From Gammaproteobacteria bacterium (GTDB lineage: Bacteria > Pseudomonadota > Gammaproteobacteria > Acidiferrobacterales > Sulfurifustaceae): DNA of 64,000 nucleotides. The translations under genes were made by a program, and so were the position numbers. Under the pieces are notes generated by a model. The model ran no database searches and was not told the origin of the DNA. It was given only the letters and a program-made list of their open reading frames with translations. Where the stretch lies: assembly GCA_004298065.1 (NCBI GenBank), contig SCRL01000046.1:52276-116275 (forward strand), written 5' to 3'. Shown here piece after piece: positions 27,073-34,643 of this stretch (its first letter is position 1; every line of letters begins with the position of its first letter).

Positions 27073-28142
27073 AGCGGTTGGTCTTTCTTGTAGTCGCGTT
27101 CCGCGATCCTGCCGAGCCATTCCCAGTAACGCATGGGCGAGGTGCCGGTACCTGGGCGCTTTACGGCCAGATTTTCCGCCGTGAAGGTCTCGCCTTTGCG
27201 GATATCGCGCGCGGCCACCAGGCTGCGGCGCGCGATCGGGACATTGGCCAGCTCGCCCGGTGCCGGCGCCTTCACGCCGCTGCCCAGCGCCGCTTCGACC
27301 TGGCGTATCGCCGTGACCAGCTGCCGGAATTCCCCGGGTTCGAGCGAGGCGCGGTGATCCGGACCGGGCAGGGTGCGGTCGAGCGTAAGATGTTTCTCGA
27401 TCACCATCGCACCGCGCGCCACGGCGGCCACGGCCACATGGATGCCCGGGGTGTGGTCGGACAGGCCCACCGGCAAGCCAAACGCCGCGCGCAAGGTGTC
27501 CATGGCCTTTAGGTTCACATCTTCATACGCCGCCGGATATTCCGTGGTGCAGTGCAGCAGCGTCACCTTGCCGCGCAGGGCGTCCTGACCGGGAGCCGAA
27601 TGGAACGTCTTCCCGAATGCGTCCTGTGACGGCTTTTCCTGTCCGGACGCATATCCATACGCCAGCACGCCCAGTGCTTCTTCCACTTCCTTCAGGGCGC
27701 TCATGCCGGTGGACAGGATCACCGCCCGGCCGGTGCGCGCCGCGTGCAGCAGCAACGGCGCGTTGGTCACTTCGCCCGAGCCCAGCTTGATCGCCTCGAC
27801 CTCATGCGTGTTGACCAGATCGTCCAGGCTCTGCTCGTCGAATGGCGTGGCCAGGAAGCGAATACCGCGCTCGCGGCAATGCCGCCGGATAGCGTGGAAA
27901 TCCGCCTCGCCCAGTTCCAGGCGGCGCAGCATCTCAAGCTGATTCTGCCCGGAACCCGTGGTCTGTACCTGGTATCCGGCCTTGGGCGCGGATGCCGCCG
28001 CAAGCGCCTCGGCCCGGAACACCTGGAATTTCACGACATCCGCCCCGGCGTCGGCGGCCGCCTCCACCAGCTTCAGCGCCAGTTCGCGCGAACCGTTATG
28101 GTTTACGCCGGCCTCGGCAATGATCATTGTTTGAGCAGACAT
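27069..28142 (-). CDS. neuB: nonulosonic acid synthase with SAF domain (NeuB/LegI)
   Basis: 357 residues. The TIM-barrel part has IIAEAGVNHNGS, ADVVKFQVF, ATPFDEQSLD, KLGSGEVTN, LLHCTTEYPA and SDHTPG, with EKHLTLDRTLPGPDH at the PEP/metal site. The SAF (antifreeze-like) domain occupies roughly 295-357. It condenses PEP with a 6-carbon amino-sugar to give a 9-carbon acid. No good RBS is seen before the ATG. The neuC that should precede it is broken at 31.8 kb, and a complete neuC now lies in the AT-richer cassette upstream. Confidence 0.93.
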   Translation of the reverse strand: MSAQTMIIAEAGVNHNGSRELALKLVEAAADAGADVVKFQVFRAEALAAASAPKAGYQVQTTGSGQNQLEMLRRLELGEADFHAIRRHCRERGIRFLATPFDEQSLDDLVNTHEVEAIKLGSGEVTNAPLLLHAARTGRAVILSTGMSALKEVEEALGVLAYGYASGQEKPSQDAFGKTFHSAPGQDALRGKVTLLHCTTEYPAAYEDVNLKAMDTLRAAFGLPVGLSDHTPGIHVAVAAVARGAMVIEKHLTLDRTLPGPDHRASLEPGEFRQLVTAIRQVEAALGSGVKAPAPGELANVPIARRSLVAARDIRKGETFTAENLAVKRPGTGTSPMRYWEWLGRIAERDYKKDQPL

Positions 28143-28163
28143 AAAAAGATACGGCGGTGCACT

Positions 28164-28176
28164 ATGCGTAACGCAT
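28164..28176. repeat. perfect palindrome ATGCGT-A-ACGCAT upstream of neuB
   Basis: A 13-base palindrome in the 104-base space between the PIG-L gene and neuB. The space also marks the left edge of the AT-richer cassette. It may be an operator or a chance feature; no repeat of it was noticed elsewhere. Confidence 0.3.
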
Positions 28177-28246
28177 CGCTTATTGACCGGAGCGAGATCC
28201 CAAACCTACGTCGAAGACTACTTCACTAAAACGTACCTGGTAGACA

Positions 28247-28918
28247 TCAGGCAGGCTGCTGCTCGCTCAGCAACATAAATGCTTCAGCTGCCTGAAATCC
28301 GGATCTCACGCCTCGCAACGTTGCCAGCGCCTGTATGGCGCCTCCGCTGCGAGGAAAGGGTGCGTCACGAACTTCTCCTGCATAGGTTTTCGCGATAGCG
28401 ATCTTTTTGGAAAGGTGGGCACTGATGTCCACGAACACGTTGGGATGAAACACCGGGGTTTGGTGCATGCCAAAATCTGTCTCTGAAACCGTTTCATACG
28501 CCAACACCCTGCGGATCCAGGGATAGCGAAACCACTTAGTGCAGGCGGCAGCGGCGGCAAATACCACTCGGTGATCAGAATGGGCATCCCCGGCGAATGG
28601 CAAATACAATATTTCCGGCTTCACCCGGGTGATCACATCACCAATTCCCTGAACTATTTTTGCCAACGGCAAGGTATCAAGCCTAGTGGTCGGCAACTTA
28701 AGCCGATACACACCGCGGAATGGATAGAGCTTGGCCACTTTTTGAATTTCGCGTTCGCGCTGGCGAACTTGACGGATCGAATATCCGATTCGGGGGGAAA
28801 TGTCGGTCACGATCAACCAATCAACTGAAGCCCCCTCCGCGTTATGGCGCAGCAGGGCACCGCCACAACCAAAGGTCTCATCGTCCGGATGAGGCGCAAT
28901 CACCAGTACGGTGGTCAA
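28247..28918 (-). CDS. PIG-L family sugar N-deacetylase
   Basis: 223 residues starting at a TTG whose TTGA overlaps the stop of neuC. The zinc-binding signature APHPDDETFGCGG sits at residues 8-20, and GDAHSDHRVVF supplies the third histidine. The family removes N-acetyl groups from GlcNAc-type sugars or sugar lipids. In this cassette, with a GNAT acyltransferase and a 3-hydroxyacyl-CoA dehydrogenase, deacetylation followed by re-acylation with another acyl group is a reasonable inference. Composition is AT-richer than neuB. Confidence 0.9.
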   Translation of the reverse strand: MTTVLVIAPHPDDETFGCGGALLRHNAEGASVDWLIVTDISPRIGYSIRQVRQREREIQKVAKLYPFRGVYRLKLPTTRLDTLPLAKIVQGIGDVITRVKPEILYLPFAGDAHSDHRVVFAAAAACTKWFRYPWIRRVLAYETVSETDFGMHQTPVFHPNVFVDISAHLSKKIAIAKTYAGEVRDAPFPRSGGAIQALATLRGVRSGFQAAEAFMLLSEQQPA

Positions 28919-30063
28919 GTTAGTGGATCCTCCGTTTTGAACCGAAATTCTGCAAGAGGCAACGCCTTCAATTTCTCAACAACAAGCTGCACAACATTGC
29001 CGTTTCCGTATGGTGAGCGCACTTCACGTAACATCTTCTGAAAACCGGCGGAGCGGACTTCCTGGATAGCCTGAGCGATGGCCTTGGCCCCTTGATCGAC
29101 AAATATCACGTTAGCGGCAGCGATACGACCGCGCTGACGAGCACCTACATTAACAACACCGAGGGGAATTGAAGGAGCTTCCAGAAGCCCGGCGCTCGAG
29201 TTTCCCACGAGCAGCGCCGCGTGCCTCATAAGATTGACAAACACGTCGTTGGGCAGGTTCCGGAAAGCAGCAAAATTCTCCCGATTTTGAAGTCCTTCAA
29301 TTGCACTAAGGATGTCGCGGCTGCCCGCGTCACTATTTGGCGAATTGATAAAGGCACGCACTCCCGTAATCTCAAGAGCTTCAAGAAGCTCCATGAAGTA
29401 TCGTTTTGCATTTGCCTCTTCGCCCAAAATCGGATGATAAATTACAACAGCATACTCACTCCAATCAGGCCGACCCAGCGAGCGCAAGAGAGTGGCGCGA
29501 TCCATATGCGGTGTATGCACAAATCGATCAATTGCCGGATTACCGACTATTCGAATTCGCCGTGGATCCTCGCCCATGCGCTGTAACCGCCGGGCATGTT
29601 GTTCATGAGAAACGAAGTGAAATGTGGACAGCTTGCTTGCGGCATGCCTCACAGGATTGTCGACGTTACCATCGGTGGCATGATCACCACCGAAGAAATG
29701 CGCCGTCGGAATACCGAGATAGGCGCCGGACAAAGCACCTACCATGACATCTTCCCGATCACCGGCATAAATGAGCAGGTCAGGCGCGAAAGACTCAATA
29801 AACGGCAAGCAGCCTTGCAGAAGTATTGCGGCCGATTTGATGCGACTGCTCGGTGTGTTGGAGTCCAACAGGGATTCGATACGACCTATAATCGGTAATC
29901 CGTCCGCCTCGATATGCCGCACCGACATGCCGAAGGTCGGCGACAGATGGGCTCCCGCAACGATCAGGCCAAACGTCACTCCATCATCGGCATGAAGCGC
30001 ACGATAAACGCCACTCATGATGTCGTAATCTGACCGAATGCCTGTGAAAGCAAGAACGCGCAT
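28915..30063 (-). CDS. neuC: hydrolysing NDP-N-acetylamino-sugar 2-epimerase (NeuC/LegG)
   Basis: 382 residues from the ATG at 30063, two bases after the GNAT stop. Family motifs: FTGIRSDYDIMSGVYRAL at the start, VAGAHLSPTFGMSVRHIEADG, IYAGDREDVMVGALSGAYLG, HFFGGDHATDGNVDNPVRHA, and later NSSAGLLEAPSIPLGVVNVGARQRGR. It converts the NDP-linked amino-sugar to the free 2-epimer, which NeuB then condenses with PEP. It is full length, unlike the fragment at 31772-32197, and is clearly divergent in composition from it. It probably took over the older copy's job when the cassette arrived. Confidence 0.93.
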   Translation of the reverse strand: MRVLAFTGIRSDYDIMSGVYRALHADDGVTFGLIVAGAHLSPTFGMSVRHIEADGLPIIGRIESLLDSNTPSSRIKSAAILLQGCLPFIESFAPDLLIYAGDREDVMVGALSGAYLGIPTAHFFGGDHATDGNVDNPVRHAASKLSTFHFVSHEQHARRLQRMGEDPRRIRIVGNPAIDRFVHTPHMDRATLLRSLGRPDWSEYAVVIYHPILGEEANAKRYFMELLEALEITGVRAFINSPNSDAGSRDILSAIEGLQNRENFAAFRNLPNDVFVNLMRHAALLVGNSSAGLLEAPSIPLGVVNVGARQRGRIAAANVIFVDQGAKAIAQAIQEVRSAGFQKMLREVRSPYGNGNVVQLVVEKLKALPLAEFRFKTEDPLT

Positions 30064-30065
30064 CG

Positions 30066-30935
30066 TCAAAACACGTCTGACAGGATAAGTTGAGGTTCGA
30101 ATTCCAGTTTCTTGGAGCGAAAAATCCGAAAACCAAATCTATAGGGCGTCATCTGTGACGACTGCTCTCCGATCTTTTTAAAAACAGTAAGGGCCGAGAA
30201 CCCGTGCCTGCTGGCGTAGTCGCTTAGCATTTCGATATCGCGGGCATCGAGGCGACTATGGTAAACGACATCAAGGGTGTTGCCGAACGGCTTCACAATA
30301 AATAGTGTGTCGGGCGCGCGCAATAATTGGTATCGAGCACCGGGTTTTCCGAGACGCCACTCCAAAATGGCGGGATCAGAAAGATCCAGGGTCATCGCCT
30401 TGGTCGGAGACCGGAAAGCCGTGCGAAAATCAGCGGCCGAAATTGATTCGACAGTTGGTATATTGCTTGTCGTCTGTGATGTTACAGGCAAAGACGCAAT
30501 CCCCAGCTGTTCATTGATTTTCCAATTAAGTCTCTTGCGAAAACCCGGTATGGAGTTGCTGTTGGGAAATCCGACAACTGCCGATACTCCATCTGCTGAA
30601 CCCTGCTGGTACGTCGCCTCGGCAAGATCCCTAAACAGACCGGATTTCCGGTGTGAGGGGTGAACCATCGTTGTCATGGAAAGCGCAGCAACCACTCGAC
30701 ATCCGGCACCAATATAGCGCAATGGAATCATGGCGTAATGCGCGACCAGTTCCTCTCCCGCATAGGCAAGATGAACATATGCGGGACCGCAAGGATTGTC
30801 GCAGTAGGCCCATGCCCATAGCGCAGGATCAAACGATTTTCCAAAACAAGACAGGAACAGCTTTCGAATGTGCTCCCGGTGCGGGACGAGTGTCTGTGTA
30901 TCATGTATCGAACAAACACGATACATGCTATTCAT
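30066..30935 (-). CDS. GNAT-type acyltransferase
   Basis: 289 residues from ATG 30935, which overlaps the dehydrogenase stop by eight bases; a second ATG at 30926 is possible. The N-terminal half has the GNAT acyl-CoA layout: ELVAHYAMIPLRYIGAG, then AALSMTTMVHPSHRKSGLFRDL with the beta4 strand and the R/K-x-x-G-L pyrophosphate loop, and VVGFPNSNSIPGFRKRLNW. The C-terminal half is less conserved. It probably acylates an amino-sugar; the acyl group could be made with help from the adjacent dehydrogenase. Confidence 0.78.
   Translation of the reverse strand: MNSMYRVCSIHDTQTLVPHREHIRKLFLSCFGKSFDPALWAWAYCDNPCGPAYVHLAYAGEELVAHYAMIPLRYIGAGCRVVAALSMTTMVHPSHRKSGLFRDLAEATYQQGSADGVSAVVGFPNSNSIPGFRKRLNWKINEQLGIASLPVTSQTTSNIPTVESISAADFRTAFRSPTKAMTLDLSDPAILEWRLGKPGARYQLLRAPDTLFIVKPFGNTLDVVYHSRLDARDIEMLSDYASRHGFSALTVFKKIGEQSSQMTPYRFGFRIFRSKKLEFEPQLILSDVF
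30902..30927. repeat. inverted repeat CATGTATCG / CGATACATG over a translation start
   Basis: Two perfect 9-base arms with an 8-base spacer lie at the start of the GNAT gene and could fold the first codons into a hairpin, which would limit translation initiation. It may equally be chance within coding sequence. Confidence 0.3.
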
Positions 30936-31716
30936 CAAGTGCCTCGATAAATTTTGTACGGTTCTTACGGCCGAGTATTCCCCGCGCCAATGCCCGGTCA
31001 AACAGCGGCGATATATACACCGTGGGATCTTCCGCATGTAAATTTTCCAGAATGGCCTTGGTTACATCAACACCAACCAAATCCACAATGGCAAAGACAC
31101 CGGCTGGTCGTCCAAGCGGACGCATTACGCGGTCAATCGTTTCGGGACTATAGCCGTGTTTATCCACGAGCTTCAGAGCTGTAGCAATTTCATGAAACAA
31201 CAGGTAGTTCCCAACAAACCCGCGGTTACCATGCGTCTCGACAACATCGAAGCCGCTGGCGCTTAATCGCTCAACAACAACTTTCTGGGCTTCGGTGGGC
31301 GCCGAAGATGGGACATGTTCGACCAGCGTAAAAACATGCACCGGGTTGAAAAAATGCAACGCCCCGGCAATTTTCAGCACCTCTTCAGGCCGGTAGGAGG
31401 AGGTATTGGTATAAAGACCGTTCAGTGAAAGCTGATAAGGCACCGCCTGAAGAACCTTGTGTTTAATCGTCAGATCTTCTGTCAAGGCCTCGATCGTAAG
31501 CGCGGGTACGAGGCTTGTAAGGTCGCTTACGTATTCAACGGCGCGGTCACTATTCGGTGAAAATTTCCGTGCAAGCATGCGTTGTGCGCGAGAACATTGT
31601 TCCCGTTTGTCCGCATCGAGATACCGGTCCCACGCAACTACCCGAAAACCGAGCGTTGCCAGAAGCGCGGCGATTTGCGTGCCCATCACGCCGAGGCCAA
31701 GAACATTGATAAGCAT
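30928..31716 (-). CDS. 3-hydroxyacyl-CoA dehydrogenase-family protein
   Basis: 262 residues from ATG 31716; the frame runs further upstream without support. NAD-binding GLGVMGTQIAALLATLG is at residues 7-23; EALTEDLTIKHKVL, NTSSY, HFFNPVHVFTLVEHV (catalytic His) and NRGFVGNYLLFHE follow in the family order, with a C-terminal 3HCDH domain. In fatty-acid metabolism such enzymes interconvert 3-hydroxyacyl- and 3-ketoacyl-CoA. Beside a GNAT and a PIG-L gene it may supply a 3-hydroxyacyl group for an amino-sugar, since 3-hydroxybutanoyl groups are known on bacterial nonulosonic acids. It is the first gene of the cassette. Confidence 0.82.
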   Translation of the reverse strand: MLINVLGLGVMGTQIAALLATLGFRVVAWDRYLDADKREQCSRAQRMLARKFSPNSDRAVEYVSDLTSLVPALTIEALTEDLTIKHKVLQAVPYQLSLNGLYTNTSSYRPEEVLKIAGALHFFNPVHVFTLVEHVPSSAPTEAQKVVVERLSASGFDVVETHGNRGFVGNYLLFHEIATALKLVDKHGYSPETIDRVMRPLGRPAGVFAIVDLVGVDVTKAILENLHAEDPTVYISPLFDRALARGILGRKNRTKFIEALDE

Positions 31717-31771
31717 AGATACTGTCAACTTGTTGGACAGCAAAGAACCGAAGCGGCGTTGCCAGAATAAA

Positions 31772-32197
31772 TTAGCGCGGGAACCGGGCGCAGACAGCGT
31801 CCTTACGACAATGTGGCGCAAACTGCCACCTGGCCGCCACTAGCGCCTTGTAACGGTCGCCGAGCAGCACCAGCAGGTCGGGCCGCAGTTCTGCCAGCGC
31901 ATCCGCGAACCCGATCGTGGCCTGACCCAGCGCCTTCGTCACACCGACGGCGGAATCGTCGCCGAGCATCATGTCCACCTTACGCGCAATAGTGAACCCG
32001 TCCGCCTCAATATCCCGGTACGTCAGGCCGTGCGCCGGCGACAGGTGCGCGCCAGTGACAACAATCTGCAATACGAAGCCGGAGGTGTCCTGAATGTGTT
32101 TCAACACCCGGTACAGCAGGCCGTACTCGGCGCGCGTGGCCGTGACAACGCATATTTTCCGGGACGGCGTCGGGGCGTTTCTGACCACGCTGGACAA
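31772..32197 (-). pseudogene. neuC: 5' fragment of neuC, truncated by the incoming cassette
   Basis: About 120 codons match the N-terminal third of NeuC: ICVVTATRAEYGLLYRVL, VVTGAHLSPAHGLTYRDIEA and LRPDLLVLLGDRYKALVAA. Right after this last motif, at about 31830, the homology stops. Nineteen unrelated codons follow, then a stop. A normal NeuC continues for about 260 residues. The fragment is GC-rich like the flanking locus, while the genes immediately left are AT-richer, so the break is a recombination joint. Start is a TTG at 32197 or a GTG at 32188. No activity is expected. Confidence 0.85.
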
Positions 32198-32305
32198 CTT
32201 CCCTGGGCTGAATGCAGCAGGTTCCTGCCGCGCGCAACCTCCGCGAGGCGCCTCTTCATGCCGAGGCCCGGAGGGCTTAGCTTGCGTCCGGCGCAGTCAT
32301 GTCGC

Positions 32306-32851
32306 TCAGCGGTACGTCGCGCTGCGTCGCAGATTAAGCACACGCTTAACCCATTCCATCATATAGGCGACTGTTATCAAAAACCGGCTTGCGACCCTGT
32401 ATCGTCCGTCATCGCTCCGGGACACCTGATGCATCTGCGCGAGCCGTTCAAGCCTGGCCTGCACCATGTTTTCCGGCGTGTAGGCCCCTATCAGATTCTC
32501 ACGCCGCATTTCGCCGCCATTCTGCTGAATCTGAATAAGCATGCGAATGCGCCGGGCCGTCTCGCTCATGTTGAAAAAGTGAAAGTAGGAATAGGCGATG
32601 CCGTTAAACACGATGAGGGCGAACGCCAGCATGCCGGCTGCGTCAGCGGCCCCCCAGCCTTCCGCCTGCGACACCGCCCAGACACCCGCCAGCAGCAGAA
32701 CATTCATGACGACGATCAGCTTCGCCAGCCGCGCCTGCGGCGAGGCGTGTTCCGGGCTCGACAAACGGCAGGTCAGCACATGCGCCAATATGAGCAACAG
32801 CGGCATGAGCGACGTAAAGATCAGCAGAGGTATGGAAATATCCCGAAGCAT
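32306..32851 (-). CDS. small membrane protein with C-terminal winged-helix-like domain (A)
   Basis: 181 residues from ATG 32851, 14 bases after the glycosyltransferase stop. Three hydrophobic segments (roughly 8-27, 43-60 and 68-90) are followed by a soluble stretch of about 80 residues whose pattern (MLIQIQQNGGEMRRENLIGAY, then VQARLERLAQMHQVSRS, DDGRYRVASR) reads as a winged helix, then a short hydrophobic tail. I recognise no named family. The gene on the other side of the glycosyltransferase has the same plan. A partner or regulator of that transferase is inferred. Confidence 0.6.
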   Translation of the reverse strand: MLRDISIPLLIFTSLMPLLLILAHVLTCRLSSPEHASPQARLAKLIVVMNVLLLAGVWAVSQAEGWGAADAAGMLAFALIVFNGIAYSYFHFFNMSETARRIRMLIQIQQNGGEMRRENLIGAYTPENMVQARLERLAQMHQVSRSDDGRYRVASRFLITVAYMMEWVKRVLNLRRSATYR

Positions 32852-32865
32852 GGCGGAACCGTAAC

Positions 32866-33660
32866 CTAGGCGCTTTCCGTGTACGCCTGCATGCGCCGAT
32901 AGGTGGCGGATTTCGGGTTCAGCGCCGCATCCCGCCTGCCCTTGACGCGCCGGACGTGAACGTCCCACATCAAATGGAGATAGGCCTTGGTGACGTCGAA
33001 AAACGACTTCAGGGTCAATGCCTTGGTTTTTCCGCTGCGGCGCCTGGACAGGAAGTGGGGCGTCTCGGCGTACAGGTAGCCGGCGCGGATCAACTGTATG
33101 AGAATTTCCGCCTGATAGAAGAATCCCACTGATTGGAGGTTGATCTCCCGCAGTACGGCGACGTTATAAATAACGGCGCCGTTGGTATAGTTGAGATTCA
33201 TGCCAAAAGACACGTTGATGATGAAACGGTACAACGAGGAAACCACCCGTCGCAGAACCGATCTGACTTCCACGTTGTGGATGAACGGAACGATGATGTC
33301 CGTGTCCCTGGACATGTAGTAGTAAATCAGTGCGTCCTCCGGGTCGTTTTCGTTGTCCCCCGCGATCCACATGACGTAGTCGTTTCGCGCTTCCTGGACG
33401 CCATGCCAGAACGTCGCCCCCACCCCCCAGGGTTTTTCATGGCTCAACACGCGGATCCGCCGGTCGGCCTTCATCAGCCCGGTGGCGATCTCCAGCGTCC
33501 GGTCAGTGCTGCCGTCGTTGACGATGATCAGCTCGCCGTCGATGGAGTACTTGTCGAAAGCGGCCAGCGTCGCGCCGGCGGCCGCCGCCACGCTGCTCTC
33601 CTCGTTCAGGCACGGCATGATGACGGTAAGCGATGGAAGCTCGAGCGATCTCTGTGACAT
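32866..33660 (-). CDS. family-2 glycosyltransferase, DPM1/polyprenyl-phosphate-type
   Basis: 264 residues. LTVIMPCLNEESSVAAAA is the GT2 opening, VNDGSTDRTLEIA and AGDNENDPEDALIYYY supply acidic motifs, with DNEND in place of the usual DXD. It lacks a multi-spanning C-terminal half, so it probably acts at the cytoplasmic face and might charge polyprenyl phosphate, as DPM1-type enzymes do. It lies between two small membrane/winged-helix proteins, which may be its membrane anchors. A GGAGGG RBS precedes the ATG at a long spacing. Confidence 0.85.
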   Translation of the reverse strand: MSQRSLELPSLTVIMPCLNEESSVAAAAGATLAAFDKYSIDGELIIVNDGSTDRTLEIATGLMKADRRIRVLSHEKPWGVGATFWHGVQEARNDYVMWIAGDNENDPEDALIYYYMSRDTDIIVPFIHNVEVRSVLRRVVSSLYRFIINVSFGMNLNYTNGAVIYNVAVLREINLQSVGFFYQAEILIQLIRAGYLYAETPHFLSRRRSGKTKALTLKSFFDVTKAYLHLMWDVHVRRVKGRRDAALNPKSATYRRMQAYTESA

Positions 33661-33685
33661 GTTCTTTCTTTTCCCTCCTCGTGGT

Positions 33686-34186
33686 TCAACCCTTTCCCGG
33701 CCCCAGACCCAGCAGGCGCCGGTAGCTTCTGAAAACTGTCGCCAGCATCCGGCCGGCCGGGGTCAATCGCACGCGGTCGCCGTTCCGGATAACCAGGCTG
33801 TCGCTCTCCAGCTCGGCGACCTTGAATGCAAAGAGGCTTTGCTCCCCGATCTGGTCCAGGATTTCGGACTCGGTCATCCCTCCCCTGCCGGCTTGATCCA
33901 GAAGCATGAGAATCCGGAAGGAAGGGATATCGTCCTTTAGGCCCGGATAGGTCTGGATGTATGCCACCGACAGCGCGTACAGCATCAGCACCGTGGCCAT
34001 CGTCTCCACCGGCGCCAACCGCCCGGAGACAAGCGCGACAACCAGCGCCACGCCCGGGACAGCCAGAAACAGCAAGGCCAACAGCAGCATCTCCCTGCGA
34101 ACGCGGAACAGCCGCCAGACGGCCACGTGCAGCACGAAGACGCCCGCGAACAGCAACAGGCTCAGGGCAAGTATGCGGAACGGCAT
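33686..34186 (-). CDS. small membrane protein with C-terminal winged-helix-like domain (B)
   Basis: 166 residues from ATG 34186; a GTG at 34234 would add 16. Three hydrophobic segments (about 5-23, 32-50 and 57-80) precede a soluble domain: DIPSFRILMLLDQAGRGGMT, SEILDQIGEQSLFAFKVAEL and IRNGDRVRLTPAGRMLA, the helix-turn-helix-wing pattern of a winged helix. It matches the plan of the protein at 32306 on the other side of the glycosyltransferase. No named family is recognised. Start choice is uncertain. Confidence 0.58.
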   Translation of the reverse strand: MPFRILALSLLLFAGVFVLHVAVWRLFRVRREMLLLALLFLAVPGVALVVALVSGRLAPVETMATVLMLYALSVAYIQTYPGLKDDIPSFRILMLLDQAGRGGMTESEILDQIGEQSLFAFKVAELESDSLVIRNGDRVRLTPAGRMLATVFRSYRRLLGLGPGKG

Positions 34187-34235
34187 GCAACGACAGGGTG
34201 GTGGTTCGATTCCGCGCGCGGCATCGTCATGCACA

Positions 34236-34625
34236 TCAGACGGGGCAATACGGTTTCAGCGGATCCGGAAATTTGAGGGAACGGAACTCCTCGAGGGTGA
34301 AATAGCGAAGCTCCTGACCTTCCGTGAGCCGCATCTCCTCCAGTTTCTTGTCGATTTTTCCGCTGAACAGGTAAATCGTGTGATCGTCGCACATCGGGTT
34401 ATTGACCACGTCGAACTTGCGAACGAGGGCCAACCCGTGGGCGTCACAGCCGATTTCCTCGCGGATTTCCCGCCGGACCGCGTCGAGCGGCGATTCCCCC
34501 GGTTCGATTCCGCCGCCGAGCAGCGCCCAGTAGCCCGGATAGGAGATATCGGGCCGGTCATCCCGCAGGTACAGCAGTATCTTGTCCTGGGTGTCTGTCA
34601 GAAATGCGAGCGCAACCTGTCTCAC
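34236..34625 (-). CDS. NUDIX hydrolase
   Basis: 129 residues from a GTG. The complete Nudix box G-x5-E-x7-REUxEExGU is present: GGIEPGESPLDAVRREIREE, ending at Gly-Cys, about residues 38-60. Members cleave nucleoside diphosphates linked to another group. In this locus it may act on an NDP-sugar, as GDP-mannose or ADP-sugar hydrolases do, or clean up unusual nucleotides. It lies 18 bases downstream of a radical SAM gene and is probably cotranscribed. Confidence 0.88.
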   Translation of the reverse strand: MRQVALAFLTDTQDKILLYLRDDRPDISYPGYWALLGGGIEPGESPLDAVRREIREEIGCDAHGLALVRKFDVVNNPMCDDHTIYLFSGKIDKKLEEMRLTEGQELRYFTLEEFRSLKFPDPLKPYCPV

Positions 34626-34643
34626 GCGCCCCGATCCGTGCGG

